A stretch of DNA of 57,124 nucleotides, from positions 1 to 57,124 of the forward strand of contig NZ_SMJZ01000023.1 of assembly GCF_004348345.1 (NCBI RefSeq), in the 5' to 3' direction. This DNA is from Nonomuraea longispora. Lineage in GTDB: Bacteria > Actinomycetota > Actinomycetes > Streptosporangiales > Streptosporangiaceae. The notes under the pieces were generated by a model. It was given only the letters and a program-made list of their open reading frames with translations, was not told the DNA's origin and made no database searches. Positions 41,942-52,205 of this stretch are shown piece by piece. Position 1 is the first letter of the stretch. The number at the start of each line of letters is the position of its first letter. A program made the position numbers and the translations under genes.

Positions 41942-44937
41942 TGACGAGCCGGTTGCTCCAGCAGAGTCTGGGCAGTCCCGACTACGACGGGATCAGGCAG
42001 GCGCTGCGCGACGACACCTCGACACCGGTGATCAGCGTGCGCGGGCTGGAGGTGCGGGTCTCGGTGTTGCCGCTGTTCACCCACGACGGCCGCCAGGCGG
42101 TCAGGGTGTCCAGCACCCGGCCGCTGACCCACACGCTGGCGGACGCGGAGAACGAGCTCGACAGCGCGTCGGGCGGCGACGTGACGCTGCTGGTGCCGGA
42201 GGTGGACGCGCCCCGCGAGCTGACGCTGGAGTGCCGCGACGACGCGGGCGTGGTCGGCTCGGCCCAGGTCACGGTGACGCCGCAGCGCAAGTGGAGCGTG
42301 TTCGTCGTGCACCACTCCCACCTCGACATCGGCTACACCGACCCGCAGGGCACGGTGCTCCGCCACCACCTCGACTACCTGGACGCGGCGCTTCGCCTGG
42401 CCGAGGAGACCTCGTCCTGGCCGGACGACGCCAAGTTCCGGTGGAGCGTCGAGTCGTCGATGCCGGCGCTGAAGTGGCTTGACGCGCGGCCGCCCGAGCT
42501 GGTCGAGCAGTTCGCCGCGCGGGCCCGCGAGGGCGTCATCGAGGTGACGGCGCTGCCGTTCCAGCTGCACACCGAGGCCTGCTCGACCGAGGAACTGCAC
42601 CGGCAGCTCCGCTTCACCTCCCAGCTCAAGGACCGGTACGGCTTCGCCACCACGTCCGCGATGCACACCGACGTGCCGGGCGCGGTGGTCGGCCTGGTCG
42701 ACGCGCTCAGCGCGCACGGCGTGCGCTACCTGGCGGCGGCCCACAACTGGGCCGGGCGTTCGGTGCCCTACCTGCACGGCGGTGACAAGCTGACCAGGCC
42801 GTTCCGATGGCGAGCGCCGAGCGGCAACGAGGTCGTCGTGTGGTTCACGGACACGCCGCACGGCATGGCGTACATGGAGGGCAACACGGTCGGGCTGACC
42901 GACTCCTTCGAGTTGGCCGACGACCTGCTGCCGCGCTACCTGTCGGCGCTGGCCACGCGTGGTTACCCGTACGGGCCGGGCACCTTCGGCTGGCAGGGGC
43001 CCGACGCGCCCAAGGAGCCGTACGAGCTGGACGTGCTGCACCTGCGGGTGCAGGGCGCGCACGCCGACAACGCGGGCCCGTCGATCGTGCCGGCGTCGAT
43101 CGCCCGCAGGTGGAACGAGCAGTGGGCCTACCCGCGCCTGCGCTCGGCCGCCAACAAGGACTTCTTCGAGCACGTCGAGGAGCGTTACCTCGACCGGCTG
43201 GCCGTGCACGAGGGCGACTGGACCGACTGGTGGGCCGACGGGCTCGGCTCGGGCGCGCGCCCGCTCGGCTACGTGCGCAGGGCGCAGTCGGCGCTGCGGG
43301 CGGCCGAGACGCTGCACACGCTGGCCGGCGAGGACGCCACCGAGGAGATCGACGCCGCCTACGACAAGGTCGCGCTGTTCAACGAGCACACCTGGGGCGC
43401 GGCCAACCCGTGGGAGGACGCCGAGGAGGCGGGCGACTCGGGCGGCCTGCAGTGGACACGCAAGTCGTCGGGCGCCTACCAGGCCCAGGACGACGCGTCC
43501 GACCTGCTGCACGCGGCGACCCGCAGGTTCGCCGCCGCGCTGACGAGGGCCGGCGGCGAGGAGGGCACGGGCGGGGCACTGGCCGCGTTCGCCGTCTTCA
43601 ACCCCGGCACGCGGGCGCGCACCGACGTCGTACGCGCGTTCCTGCCCAGGGACGTGGTGGGCGTGGACGTGCCGATCGAGCTGGTGGACGCCCGGACCGG
43701 GCGCACGCTCCCGCACCACGAGGAGCTGGTCGACCCGGTGGACTGGCCGACCAGGCCGATCGGACGGCACGTGCACGCGGTCGTCGAGGACATCCCGGGC
43801 TACGGCTACGCGCGCCTCGACGTCGTGCCCGGCCAGACCCAGGCCCCCGAGCCGGTCGAGCTGGGCCCGGACGGGGTCATCGAGAACGAGTTCTACCGGG
43901 TCGCGTACGACGTGCGCGAGGGCTACGTCAGCTCGATCTTCGACAAGAGGGCGGGCCGCGAGCTGGTCAACGGCGAGGCCGCGGCGGGCTTCGGCCAATA
44001 CGTCTACGACCAGTACGCCACCGCCCCGCATTTCAACCACATGTCCGGACACGTGGGGGCGCATGACCGCACCCTGCTCGGCGACCGCGCCGTCGGCAGG
44101 AACGCCGTCATCACCGAGGTCCAGCGCACCGCCGTGGGCGAGAAGCTCGTCGTGGAGCTGCGGGCCAAGGGCGTCGACTGGCTGCGCACCACGATCGAGG
44201 TGCACAACGGCGTGCCCAGGGTCGACCTGACCTACCAGCTCGCCAAGCAGGGCACCTCCTCCAAGGAGGCGGTGTTCCTGGCCTTCCCGTTCGCCGCGGG
44301 CCAGGCCACGGCCTGGGAGCTGACCGGCGGCGTGGGCGGTCCCGACGTGCCGCGGGTGCCGGGTTCGGCCGAATACATGCTGCCGATCCGGCACTGGATA
44401 GCGTTCGAGGACTCGGAGCTGACCATCGCCTGGGCCACGCTCGAAGCGCCGCTGGTGCAGCTCGGCACCATCCACATGCCGTACGCGCCGTTCCCGCCGA
44501 CCCTCGACCAGGAGGACGGCACGGTCTACTCGTGGGCGCTCAACAACATCTGGGACACGAACTTCCCCGCCCAGCAGCAGGGCGAGACGACGTTCCGCTA
44601 CGCGGTCACCAGCGAGGCCGGAACAGGGGACAGACGGCTCGGGGCGGCGGTGGCCTCGGGACTAACCGAGCCGTTCGTCGGCGCGCTCATCGGCGACGGC
44701 CCGGCCGCCGGCCGGACGTACGTCTCCGTCGACCACCCCGACGTGCTCGTCACGTCGCTCGGCCGGTCGGGTGACGAGCGGGTGGTGCGGCTGCAGTCGC
44801 TGGCCGCCGAGCCGGTGGAGGCCACTGTCACGCTGCCGGGCCTGAGCTCGGCCCGCGGGCTGGACGTGGTCGACGAATCGGTCAAGGTACGGCTGCCCGC
44901 GTGCGGGGTGGCCGTCGTCAGGGGGACGTGCGCGTGA
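41941..44937 (+). CDS. GH38-type glycoside hydrolase (alpha-mannosidase-like)
   Basis: A 998-residue cytoplasmic enzyme. After about 115 residues of a beta-rich N-terminal domain comes the GH38 catalytic start [13 protein letters not shown], in which H127 and D129 match the zinc ligands. D244 in [11 protein letters not shown] is in the place of the nucleophile Asp. [14 protein letters not shown] (H483) may give a further ligand. The second half (from about 640) is the beta-sandwich part with [20 protein letters not shown]. It may also be classed as DUF5054-like, so mannosidase activity is inferred. It has no signal peptide, so it works on imported glycosides. Confidence 0.85.
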   Translation: MTSRLLQQSLGSPDYDGIRQALRDDTSTPVISVRGLEVRVSVLPLFTHDGRQAVRVSSTRPLTHTLADAENELDSASGGDVTLLVPEVDAPRELTLECRDDAGVVGSAQVTVTPQRKWSVFVVHHSHLDIGYTDPQGTVLRHHLDYLDAALRLAEETSSWPDDAKFRWSVESSMPALKWLDARPPELVEQFAARAREGVIEVTALPFQLHTEACSTEELHRQLRFTSQLKDRYGFATTSAMHTDVPGAVVGLVDALSAHGVRYLAAAHNWAGRSVPYLHGGDKLTRPFRWRAPSGNEVVVWFTDTPHGMAYMEGNTVGLTDSFELADDLLPRYLSALATRGYPYGPGTFGWQGPDAPKEPYELDVLHLRVQGAHADNAGPSIVPASIARRWNEQWAYPRLRSAANKDFFEHVEERYLDRLAVHEGDWTDWWADGLGSGARPLGYVRRAQSALRAAETLHTLAGEDATEEIDAAYDKVALFNEHTWGAANPWEDAEEAGDSGGLQWTRKSSGAYQAQDDASDLLHAATRRFAAALTRAGGEEGTGGALAAFAVFNPGTRARTDVVRAFLPRDVVGVDVPIELVDARTGRTLPHHEELVDPVDWPTRPIGRHVHAVVEDIPGYGYARLDVVPGQTQAPEPVELGPDGVIENEFYRVAYDVREGYVSSIFDKRAGRELVNGEAAAGFGQYVYDQYATAPHFNHMSGHVGAHDRTLLGDRAVGRNAVITEVQRTAVGEKLVVELRAKGVDWLRTTIEVHNGVPRVDLTYQLAKQGTSSKEAVFLAFPFAAGQATAWELTGGVGGPDVPRVPGSAEYMLPIRHWIAFEDSELTIAWATLEAPLVQLGTIHMPYAPFPPTLDQEDGTVYSWALNNIWDTNFPAQQQGETTFRYAVTSEAGTGDRRLGAAVASGLTEPFVGALIGDGPAAGRTYVSVDHPDVLVTSLGRSGDERVVRLQSLAAEPVEATVTLPGLSSARGLDVVDESVKVRLPACGVAVVRGTCA

Positions 44938-46166
44938 AGATCGTTGACATCAGGGCCACGACGGTCGCGGTCCCGCTGGAGGCGCCGCTGCGGCACAGCA
45001 ACGGCGCGCACTGGGGGCGGTTCGTCCGCACGATCGTCGAGGTGGAGGCCGACAACGGGCTGATCGGCCTGGGGGAGATGGGCGGCGGCGGCGAGAGCGC
45101 GGAGGCGGCCTTCCGCGCGCTCATGCCGTACCTCGAAGATCATGATCCTTTCCAGCTTGAGGCGCTGCGTTTCAAGATCGCCAACCCGACGGCCTCGCTC
45201 TACAACAACCGCACCCAGCTGCTGGCCGCCATCGAGTTCGCCTGCGTCGACCTCATCGGGCAGCACCTCGGCGTGCCCGCCAGCGACCTGCTGGGCGGGC
45301 GCGTGCGCGACGCCGTCCCGTTCGCCTCCTACCTGTTCTTCCGGTACGCCGCCGAAGGCCACGCCGAGATCCGCACGCCCGGCCAGCTCGTCGAGCACAC
45401 CGCGCGGCTCAAGGCGGCGCACGGGTTCACCGTGCACAAGCTCAAGGGCGGCGTGTTCCCGCCGGACCACGAGCTGGAGTGTTACCGGGCGCTGGCCGAG
45501 GCGTTCCCCGGCGACCGGCTCAGGTACGACCCGAACGCCGTGTTGTCGGTGGCGGAGGGCCTGCGTTTCGGCCGGGCCATCGAAGGGCTGAACAACGACT
45601 ACCTTGAGGACCCGGTCTGGGGGCTGGAAGGGCTCAGAGCCGTGCGCGAGCAGGTCAGGGTGCCGCTCGCGACCAACACGGTCGTGGTCAACTTCGAGCA
45701 GCTCGCCTCCAACGTGCTGCGCAGGGCCGCCGACGTGGTGCTGCTCGACACGACCTTCTGGGGCGGCATCCGGCCGTGCGTGAAGGCGGCCGGCGTCTGC
45801 GAGACGTTCCAGGTCGGCGTGGCCGTGCACTCGTCGGGCGAGCTCGGCATCCAGCTCGCGACCATGTTGCACCTCGGCGCCGTGCTGCCGAACCTCACCT
45901 ACTCCGCCGACGCGCACTACCACCAGCTGCGCGACGACGTGATCGAGGGCGGCAAGATGGCGTACTCGGAGGGCGCCATCGCCGTGCCGGACGGCCCGGG
46001 GCTGGGCGTGCGGCTCGACAGGGACCGGGTGGCGCAGTACGCCGAGCTCTACCGCGAGATGGGCGGCTACCCGTACGACCGCGACCCCGGCAGGCCCGGC
46101 TGGTACGCGACCGTGCCGAACGCACGGTTCGCCGACCCCTCCGTGTCTGTCGAGGTAACGCCATAA
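44934..46166 (+). CDS. Enolase-superfamily dehydratase, glucarate-dehydratase-like
   Basis: A 410-residue enzyme. The base motif is KLKGG (K169, K171), metal ligands are D199 (DPNA), E225 (EDP) and a following Asn/Asp in ATNTVV, and the catalytic His is H299. These match glucarate dehydratase, except that its HSNNH is HSSGE here. Expected reaction: metal-assisted removal of water from a sugar acid. The altered motif suggests a substrate other than glucarate. The GTG start overlaps the glycosidase stop (GTGA). Confidence 0.88.
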   Translation: MKIVDIRATTVAVPLEAPLRHSNGAHWGRFVRTIVEVEADNGLIGLGEMGGGGESAEAAFRALMPYLEDHDPFQLEALRFKIANPTASLYNNRTQLLAAIEFACVDLIGQHLGVPASDLLGGRVRDAVPFASYLFFRYAAEGHAEIRTPGQLVEHTARLKAAHGFTVHKLKGGVFPPDHELECYRALAEAFPGDRLRYDPNAVLSVAEGLRFGRAIEGLNNDYLEDPVWGLEGLRAVREQVRVPLATNTVVVNFEQLASNVLRRAADVVLLDTTFWGGIRPCVKAAGVCETFQVGVAVHSSGELGIQLATMLHLGAVLPNLTYSADAHYHQLRDDVIEGGKMAYSEGAIAVPDGPGLGVRLDRDRVAQYAELYREMGGYPYDRDPGRPGWYATVPNARFADPSVSVEVTP

Positions 46167-46175
46167 TGGTGCCTT

Positions 46176-47612
46176 ATGTCTGAACCCTCGCGGCCCGCTC
46201 CGCCCGCCGACAACCTGGTCACCACCTCCCACGCCCTGCCGTCAGGGGAGCGCTACACCGCCACCGCCGGCACGATGGTGCTGCGCGAGGAGGTCTTCAC
46301 CGACGGCGCCTTCGACGGCCTGCGCCCGAAGGCCGAGATGTTCGTCACCGCGTACACGCTGGAGGGCGCCGACCCGCTGAGCCGGCCGGTGACGTTCGCC
46401 TTCAACGGCGGGCCCGGCTCGTCGAGCGTGTGGCTGCACCTCGGCGTGCTCGGGCCGCGCCGGGTCGTCATGGGGGACGCGGGGGCGCTCCTGCCTCCCC
46501 CGTACGGCCTGGCCGACAACGAGGAGAGCTTGCTGACGGTGAGCGACCTGGTCTTCATCGACCCGGTCTCCACCGGCTACTCGCGGGCGGCCGAGGGGGA
46601 GAAGCCGGAGCCGTACCACGGGTTCACCGGAGACCTGGAGTCGGTCGGCGAGCTCATCAGGTTGTGGACCACGAGAAACGACCGGTGGATGTCGCCGAAG
46701 TTCCTCGCGGGCGAGTCGTACGGCACGGTCAGGGCTGCCGGGCTGGCCGAGCACCTGCAGTCGCGCTACGGCATGTACATCAACGGCTTGATGCTGATCT
46801 CCTCGGTGCTCGACTTCATCACCGGCGAGTTCAACCAGGGCAACGACCTGGCCCACGTCCTCTACCTGCCGACGTACGCGGCCATCGCCCACTACCACGG
46901 CCTGCACGGCGACCGGCCGCTGGCCGACGTGCTGCGCGAGGCCGAGGAGTTCGCCGAGCGCGACTACCCTTGGGCGCTGGCCCGCGGCAGCCGGCTCGCC
47001 CCCGACGAGCGCGCCTCGGCTGTGGCCAGGATCGCCGCGCTGACGGGACTCACCGAGGACTACGTCGACCGGGTGGACCTGCGGATCGAGCACATCCGGT
47101 TCTTCACCGAACTGCTGCGCCCGCGCCGCCAGGTCGTCGGCCGCCTCGACGGGCGCTTCACCGGGTGGGATCCCGACGCGGGGCGGGAACACTTCTTCGC
47201 CGACCCCAGCATGAACGCGATCATGGGGCCGTACAGCGCCGCGCTCAACCACTACCTGCGGGCGGAACTCGGCTACGCCAACGACCTGCCGTACGAGGTG
47301 CTGACCTCGCGCGTGCGGCCGTGGTCGTACAAGGAGTTCGAGGGCGCGCACGTCGCCGTCACCGACAAGCTGGCCGCCGCCATGCGCGCCAACCCGCACC
47401 TTCGGGTGCACGTGGCCTGCGGCTACCACGACGGCGCGACCCCCTACTACGCCGCCGAGCACGCCGTCGCCCACCTGCCGGTGCCCACGGAACTGGCCGC
47501 CAACGTCGAGTTCAAGTACTACGAGGCCGGCCACATGATGTACGTCCACGAGCCCAGCAGGCTGCGCCAGTCAGCCGACCTCGCCGCTTTTGTGCTGGGC
47601 GAGCAGGCCTGA
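46176..47612 (+). CDS. S10-family serine carboxypeptidase-like protein
   Basis: A 478-residue alpha/beta-hydrolase. Oxyanion motif FNGGPGSSSVW, nucleophile S181 in GESYGTVRAAG, D419 in GYHDGATP, H453 in AGHMMYVHEP. This is the complete S10 triad. There is no signal peptide, which is unusual for S10 enzymes, but common in this bacterial group. It starts 9 bases after the dehydratase. In a sugar operon it might act as acyl hydrolase or transferase instead of peptidase. Its last 42 bases overlap the convergent lipoprotein gene. Confidence 0.88.
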   Translation: MSEPSRPAPPADNLVTTSHALPSGERYTATAGTMVLREEVFTDGAFDGLRPKAEMFVTAYTLEGADPLSRPVTFAFNGGPGSSSVWLHLGVLGPRRVVMGDAGALLPPPYGLADNEESLLTVSDLVFIDPVSTGYSRAAEGEKPEPYHGFTGDLESVGELIRLWTTRNDRWMSPKFLAGESYGTVRAAGLAEHLQSRYGMYINGLMLISSVLDFITGEFNQGNDLAHVLYLPTYAAIAHYHGLHGDRPLADVLREAEEFAERDYPWALARGSRLAPDERASAVARIAALTGLTEDYVDRVDLRIEHIRFFTELLRPRRQVVGRLDGRFTGWDPDAGREHFFADPSMNAIMGPYSAALNHYLRAELGYANDLPYEVLTSRVRPWSYKEFEGAHVAVTDKLAAAMRANPHLRVHVACGYHDGATPYYAAEHAVAHLPVPTELAANVEFKYYEAGHMMYVHEPSRLRQSADLAAFVLGEQA

Positions 47613-48494
47613 AGCCCGTTTCAGCCGCTGCTTGAGGTTGGAGCGGAGAGCGGCGAACCGCCGGGGATTGTCGGCGATCACGGCCTGCTGGAGCTCGGCG
47701 TCGGCTCCGTACCAGGCCAGGACGAGCCCCGACGACCACTTGCACCTGGTGTCGGCGGTCGCCGTCCGCTTCTCCTCCTCGGTGACCGCCGGATCGTCCA
47801 GGTTCCAGCGACCGTCGGCGATGGCCGCCTCGGGCGACGGGTAGGAGTGGCCGGCCTGGCGCATGCACGACTGCCAGCGTTTGACCGCCTCCTTCACCGT
47901 GGGATCCTTGGCGGCCTGCTCCAGCGTGAGCGAGTCCTGCAGCGAGAACCACGGCCAGTCCGCCTTGCGCGCCCCCTTGTCCAGGGCCTGCGTCGCCCGG
48001 TCGAGGCAGCCGCGGTCGGCGGCCGTGCCGTACAGGCGGTGGCGGACCGGCCTGGGCAGCTTGGCGGCCCACGCGCCGGTCGTGTCGGGCGAGGGCGGCC
48101 TGGCCAGGTGGTAGCCGTACTGCTTGGCCGCCTCGATGTCCGTGACACCGTAACGGCGGGAGTTGCCGGGATCGACCGCGGCGATCTCGGCGGCGTCCTC
48201 GGCGGGTGGGGTGACGGTGCTGCCCCGCTCGCGCATGCACTGGACGACGAGATGGTTGTGGGCATTGCCCAGAACGGCCCGCTGCTCGGGAGTGGTCTTG
48301 TAGGCGTCGAACGGCAGCACCAGCTGCGTCATCGCGGTGCTGTCCTGGTCGGGCGACGCGGGCGCGGCTGGCTCGTCGGCGGCGCAGGCCGCGGCTGACG
48401 CCACCAGCAGCAGCGCGCTCGCGAGGAGTCCCCGGCGACCGGTTTCCGGCGGCCAAGCCCGGAAACCGGCACTCCCGTCAATTCTCAGCGGCAC
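47571..48494 (-). CDS. Putative lipoprotein of unknown function
   Basis: A 307-residue protein with signal segment RRGLLASALLLVASAAACAA and a weak lipobox (AAAC). The mature part is helical with Cys-containing motifs VVQCMRERG and RWQSCMRQAGHSY, each like the CMxxxG pattern seen in many actinomycete lipoproteins. The role is unknown. Its end overlaps the S10 gene by 42 bases and its start overlaps the I36 gene by 10. Confidence 0.7.
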   Translation of the reverse strand: MPLRIDGSAGFRAWPPETGRRGLLASALLLVASAAACAADEPAAPASPDQDSTAMTQLVLPFDAYKTTPEQRAVLGNAHNHLVVQCMRERGSTVTPPAEDAAEIAAVDPGNSRRYGVTDIEAAKQYGYHLARPPSPDTTGAWAAKLPRPVRHRLYGTAADRGCLDRATQALDKGARKADWPWFSLQDSLTLEQAAKDPTVKEAVKRWQSCMRQAGHSYPSPEAAIADGRWNLDDPAVTEEEKRTATADTRCKWSSGLVLAWYGADAELQQAVIADNPRRFAALRSNLKQRLKRASGLLAQHKSGEVG

Positions 48495-48904
48495 CAGATG
48501 TCGATCGCGCTGGTGCGGTTGTTGCCGATGGCGTTGTTCGACAGGTAGCCGTCGTTCGAGTTGTGCGTGAACGTGCTGTGCGCGCCGGTGTAGCCGGGGT
48601 GCTGCCAGAGGGTGGCGCTGCAGCCGACCCGGTTCCTGACCGAGCTGGTCTCGTTGTCCATGCTGTGCCAGGTGTTGCTGAAGTCCCAGTTCAGCCAGTT
48701 GTTGTCGGCAAGGTTGGAGTCGTCCTTGACGAAGTCACGCCAGTGGTCGATCTGGCCACGGTTGTAGTCGAAGCCCGCGTACAGGCAGACACGACCGCCG
48801 TAGCAGGTCGAGCGGGGGCTCGCCACCGCGGCAGCCGCGGGGGCGACCACGGTGAACATCGCGGCCACGGCGACGATGCCGGCGGCCTTCCTGGATAGCC
48901 TCAC
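48485..48904 (-). CDS. Peptidase inhibitor family I36 protein
   Basis: A 139-residue exported protein. Signal peptide MRLSRKAAGIVAVAAMFTVV followed by several Ala; mature part STCYGGRVCLYAGFDYNRGQ, WLNWDFSNTWHSMDNETSS, VGCSATLWQHPGYTG and AIGNNRTSAIDIWC, a beta/gamma-crystallin-like I36 domain with four Cys. Relatives inhibit metalloproteases (SMPI). GAGAG precedes ATG. It is co-directional and overlapping with the lipoprotein gene. Confidence 0.88.
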   Translation of the reverse strand: MRLSRKAAGIVAVAAMFTVVAPAAAAVASPRSTCYGGRVCLYAGFDYNRGQIDHWRDFVKDDSNLADNNWLNWDFSNTWHSMDNETSSVRNRVGCSATLWQHPGYTGAHSTFTHNSNDGYLSNNAIGNNRTSAIDIWCR

Positions 48905-49135
48905 AGGTCTCTCCTCGATCGGTGAGTCGTTTTCGACCTCGGTAACTTAGCGTGCCGAATCGAACACGAGTCGTTGTGACTCGCCGATCCACAAGGGCTG
49001 CGCGCCCGTGCAAGGTCGCGTGCCCTGGCTCGCCGACTCACTCGTATCAGGCCTGTGACATGGGCTTTCGTCGCGTTGACGGAACTGTTGCCGGCTCTGG
49101 TGCGCCGGTGGAGGAACCCGTGGCCTCCCCTCTAC

Positions 49136-49909
49136 CTACTCGGGCAGCGCCGCCGGGTTCTGGGCGAGCAGCCCGCCGTCCACGCGGTGCTCGGCCCCGG
49201 TGATGAACGACGCGCGCGGGCCCGCGAGGAACGCCACCATCTCGGCCACCTCCTCGGGCCTGCCCACGCGGCCCAGCGGGTGAGACGTGCCCCACTGCGC
49301 GACCTGTTCCGCCTGCGACAGCTCGCCGCGCCACAGGTCGGCCGCCCAGCGCAACATCGGCGTGTCCACCGAGCCGGGGCAGACCACGTTCACCCTGATC
49401 CCGTCGGCCGCGTGGTCGAGCGCCATGGCCCTGGTCAGGCCGTTCAGCGCGGCCTTGCTCGCGGTGTAGGCGGCCACCTGGGCCTGCGAGGAGAACGCCT
49501 GGACCGACGACATGACCACGATCGAGCCGCCGCCGCGGGCCCGCAGCCTCGGGACGGCGGCTTTGCACGTGAGATAGACGCCTTTGAGGTTGATGTCGAG
49601 CACCTCGTCCCAGACCTCTTCAGGGGTGTCCTCGACCGTGCCGTAACGCTGCACGCCCGCGCACGTCACCACGATGTCGAGCCCGCCGAACCTGGCCACG
49701 GCCAGGTCCACGAGATCGCGCATGGCGCCGGCGCTGCGCACGTCGGCGATCCTGCCGACGACGTGCTCGCTGTCGAGCTCGGCGTCCTTGTCGGCGCCGC
49801 AGAAGACCACGGACGCGCCGCCGTCGGCCAGCCGGTCGACCACCGCCCGCCCGATGCCCATCGAGCCGCCCGTGACCAGCGCGACCTTCCCGCCGAACTC
49901 GCTACTCAT
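49136..49909 (-). CDS. SDR-family oxidoreductase
   Basis: A 257-residue classical SDR with cofactor motif TGGSMGIGR (13-21), CAG (83-85), N107, S134/S135, and Y148-x3-K152. The C-terminus GAEHRVDGG is typical. In this locus it may oxidise a sugar or a polyol before the dehydratase acts. ATG overlaps the stop of the mutarotase-like gene (ATGA), so three genes from 52079 to 49136 form one operon. Confidence 0.92.
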   Translation of the reverse strand: MSSEFGGKVALVTGGSMGIGRAVVDRLADGGASVVFCGADKDAELDSEHVVGRIADVRSAGAMRDLVDLAVARFGGLDIVVTCAGVQRYGTVEDTPEEVWDEVLDINLKGVYLTCKAAVPRLRARGGGSIVVMSSVQAFSSQAQVAAYTASKAALNGLTRAMALDHAADGIRVNVVCPGSVDTPMLRWAADLWRGELSQAEQVAQWGTSHPLGRVGRPEEVAEMVAFLAGPRASFITGAEHRVDGGLLAQNPAALPE

Positions 49910-50916
49910 GCCAGCACCTCCGCGCGCAACCGCAGTTCTTTCGTCTCGTGAGGATCAAGGGTGAGGGCCGTGCCGTTGGCCACGGCGGCGGCCAGGCCGT
50001 CGGTGGGCATGCTGGAGAAGGGCTCAAGGCCGACCGTGTAGGCCCGCCCCCACCAGGGGTGATCGGTGGACGCCCCGAGCTCCTGCCACATCCACAGGTA
50101 CGGCAGGACCGTGGCGTCCCATTCCACCCGCATACCGATGTCCCCAGAAATCTCGTACCAACCCTCGTCGAAGCCGGTCAGGTACACGATGTCGCTCGGC
50201 GTACCCCGTTCCGGCACCACGCTCAGGTCCGTCTCGCCGCCGCCGTCCGCCGGCACCACGGGCCACTGCCAGGGCCCGCCCGCCCTGACCCGCCGCCCTC
50301 CCGGGCCGATCGCGCTCTCGTGCGGGATCACGGTGACGCCCTCGGGCAGCGTGATCGTGGCGCCGGGGCGCAGGAACGGCAGGCCGTACACGATGTGCTG
50401 GCCCCACATGGCGTGCAGCGGGAGGTCCGACTCGTTGGTGGCCCGTCCTTCGATCTCCAGCGCCGCCGTGCCCGAGCGCAGCCGGAAGACCTTCTCCACC
50501 AGGTACGGCAGCCGCCGCGTGCGTACGCGCAGGCGTACGGCGACCTCGGTCTCGGAGTCGGCCACGACCTCGCACTCCCACGGGAGCCCCGAGACCTCGC
50601 CGTGCTGCGCCAGCCGCGCGCCCCGGTATTCGCTCGGAGCGCCGCCGTTGGGGAAGACCTCCTGCCAGCCGCCCTCGTAGTGGTCGACGAACTGGGCGAC
50701 GTCGTCGGCCGCGCCCTGGAGGTGGTCGCGCGGGTTGCGAAGTCCCTGCGGGGAGAGCCAGACGAGGTCGGTGTCGGTGGCTTTGTGCAGGAACTCCACC
50801 ACGTCGCCGCCCTTGTCGGGCACGACGGTCACGCGCAGCCGTTCGTTCTCCAGCACGACCGCCCGCAGCCCGTCGATCGTGATGTACCGCAGGCGGGCCG
50901 CCCAGTTACGTCTCAC
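49906..50916 (-). CDS. Aldose 1-epimerase-like (DUF4432-type) protein
   Basis: A 336-residue galactose-mutarotase-like beta-sandwich protein: [65 protein letters not shown]. Such proteins interconvert sugar anomers or bind sugars. It starts with GTG overlapping the stop of the DUF5005 gene. In the locus it would prepare the sugar for the SDR. Confidence 0.82.
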   Translation of the reverse strand: MRRNWAARLRYITIDGLRAVVLENERLRVTVVPDKGGDVVEFLHKATDTDLVWLSPQGLRNPRDHLQGAADDVAQFVDHYEGGWQEVFPNGGAPSEYRGARLAQHGEVSGLPWECEVVADSETEVAVRLRVRTRRLPYLVEKVFRLRSGTAALEIEGRATNESDLPLHAMWGQHIVYGLPFLRPGATITLPEGVTVIPHESAIGPGGRRVRAGGPWQWPVVPADGGGETDLSVVPERGTPSDIVYLTGFDEGWYEISGDIGMRVEWDATVLPYLWMWQELGASTDHPWWGRAYTVGLEPFSSMPTDGLAAAVANGTALTLDPHETKELRLRAEVLA

Positions 50917-52079
50917 TCGAAGGTCACATCCAGGAACCGGGGCCGGTAGATCGTCACGTCACGGTAGTGGTCGGTGTTCACGAAGCTGTTGACGTTGTAC
51001 GAGATCACGAGCCCGTTGCCCTTGACGTCGGGATGGGCGTGGGCGTTGTAGGTGAAGACGTCGCCCTTGGTCTCGGGGGTCGTGTAGACGTGCTGCTTGC
51101 CGGTGAACGGGCCGGACGGGGAGCAGGAGGAGTAGGCGACGATGGTGGGGCTGAGCTCCTCGGTGGTGTCATGAGTGATCAGGACATATCCGGATCCGAC
51201 CTTGCTGACGCTGTACTCGTTCGCCACCCCGCTCATCACCCGCGCCGAGTCGGCCTCGTCGGGCGACCAGGTGCCGTCGGCCTTGAGATACTCCCAGTGG
51301 CCCAGCAGGCTCTGCCCCTTGACCCTGGCGACGTGCATGTACTTCGGCGACCCGAGGTCCTCGACGCCGTAGACGTAGGTGTACCCGCCGTCCTTGAGCG
51401 TCGCCGAGGCCCACGAGACGCCGTGCCCCGAGGGCAGGTCGTGCACGCTGATCGGCTCGTCGAGCCGCCCGGGGGCGAACCTGGCCACCACGTTGCGGTG
51501 CCAGCGCCAGTCCCACGCGCCCTCGCCGAACCGCTCGTACTCCTGGTAGGTGACCTCCACGATCTCGCCGGCCAGCGTCGCGTCACCGGCCCAGAACCAG
51601 TGGTCCTCGTCGCGCGGCGGCATCACGGCGGTCGGCTTCTCCGGGGTGCCGTCGTGGATCGTGGACAGCCTGCCGTCGCGCTCGACGGCGAACGTGTTGT
51701 TGAGGAAGACGGTCGTGCCGCCCTCCTCGACCACGGGCGGCCGCGAGCCGTCCGGGTCGACCTGGCCGAGGAAGGTGTCGGAGAAGATCCACAGGTCCTT
51801 CCCGCCGGGCAGCTTGAGCGAGTAGGTGCCGTCGGCGCCCGTCCAGTCGTCGAGGCGGCTGTTGTCGTTGCCGTAGGCGGTGAACAACCTGGTCAGGCGG
51901 GCGTTCGTGGAGGCGCCGGCGACGGTCGGCGCGCACTCGGAGGCGGCGGTGGCCTGCCGCTCCTGTGGCGCCGCCGAGTGCGCCGGCCGGGGAGGCGCGG
52001 CCCAGACCGGCTGCGGCACGGCCGTCAGGCCGGTCAACGCGATGGCGAGGGGTGCGAGGGCGGAGCGGAATCGCGTCAT
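50913..52079 (-). CDS. Secreted DUF5005-domain protein
   Basis: A 388-residue exported protein with a signal peptide (APLAIALTGLTAVPQPVWAA). The body FTAYGNDNSRLDDWTGADGT, SLKLPGGKDLWIFSDTFLGQ, TTVFLNNTFAVE and DEDHWFWAGDATL fits DUF5005, which looks like the five-bladed propeller of GH43/GH62-like glycosidases. It may release the glycoside outside the cell. ATG 52079 was chosen over an upstream start at 52121, since that would put the operator inside the gene and hide the signal peptide. Confidence 0.7.
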   Translation of the reverse strand: MTRFRSALAPLAIALTGLTAVPQPVWAAPPRPAHSAAPQERQATAASECAPTVAGASTNARLTRLFTAYGNDNSRLDDWTGADGTYSLKLPGGKDLWIFSDTFLGQVDPDGSRPPVVEEGGTTVFLNNTFAVERDGRLSTIHDGTPEKPTAVMPPRDEDHWFWAGDATLAGEIVEVTYQEYERFGEGAWDWRWHRNVVARFAPGRLDEPISVHDLPSGHGVSWASATLKDGGYTYVYGVEDLGSPKYMHVARVKGQSLLGHWEYLKADGTWSPDEADSARVMSGVANEYSVSKVGSGYVLITHDTTEELSPTIVAYSSCSPSGPFTGKQHVYTTPETKGDVFTYNAHAHPDVKGNGLVISYNVNSFVNTDHYRDVTIYRPRFLDVTFE

Positions 52080-52114
52080 CACTGGTCCTTGGGGGAGGAG
52101 ACTCCCTACAGTTC

Positions 52115-52131
52115 TAGTCATTAGATCACTT
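52115..52131. promoter_or_regulatory. Second FadR-type operator
   Basis: TAGTCATTAGATCACTT agrees with the operator at 38262-38278 in 15 of 17 positions. It lies between the divergent DUF5005 operon and the Tat-exported gene and could control both. Confidence 0.65.
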
Positions 52132-52205
52132 ACTGTCTAGAGTCTCCGTATTCCATCCGAATTCCATCCGAAATCTGAGGCCGCCACCACTACAGTGACG
52201 CCCGG

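Noticed and set aside
41668..44475. 935-codon minus-strand frame opposite the glycosidase
   Set aside because: Antisense shadow of a GC-rich gene; the plus strand has catalytic motifs and coupled starts.
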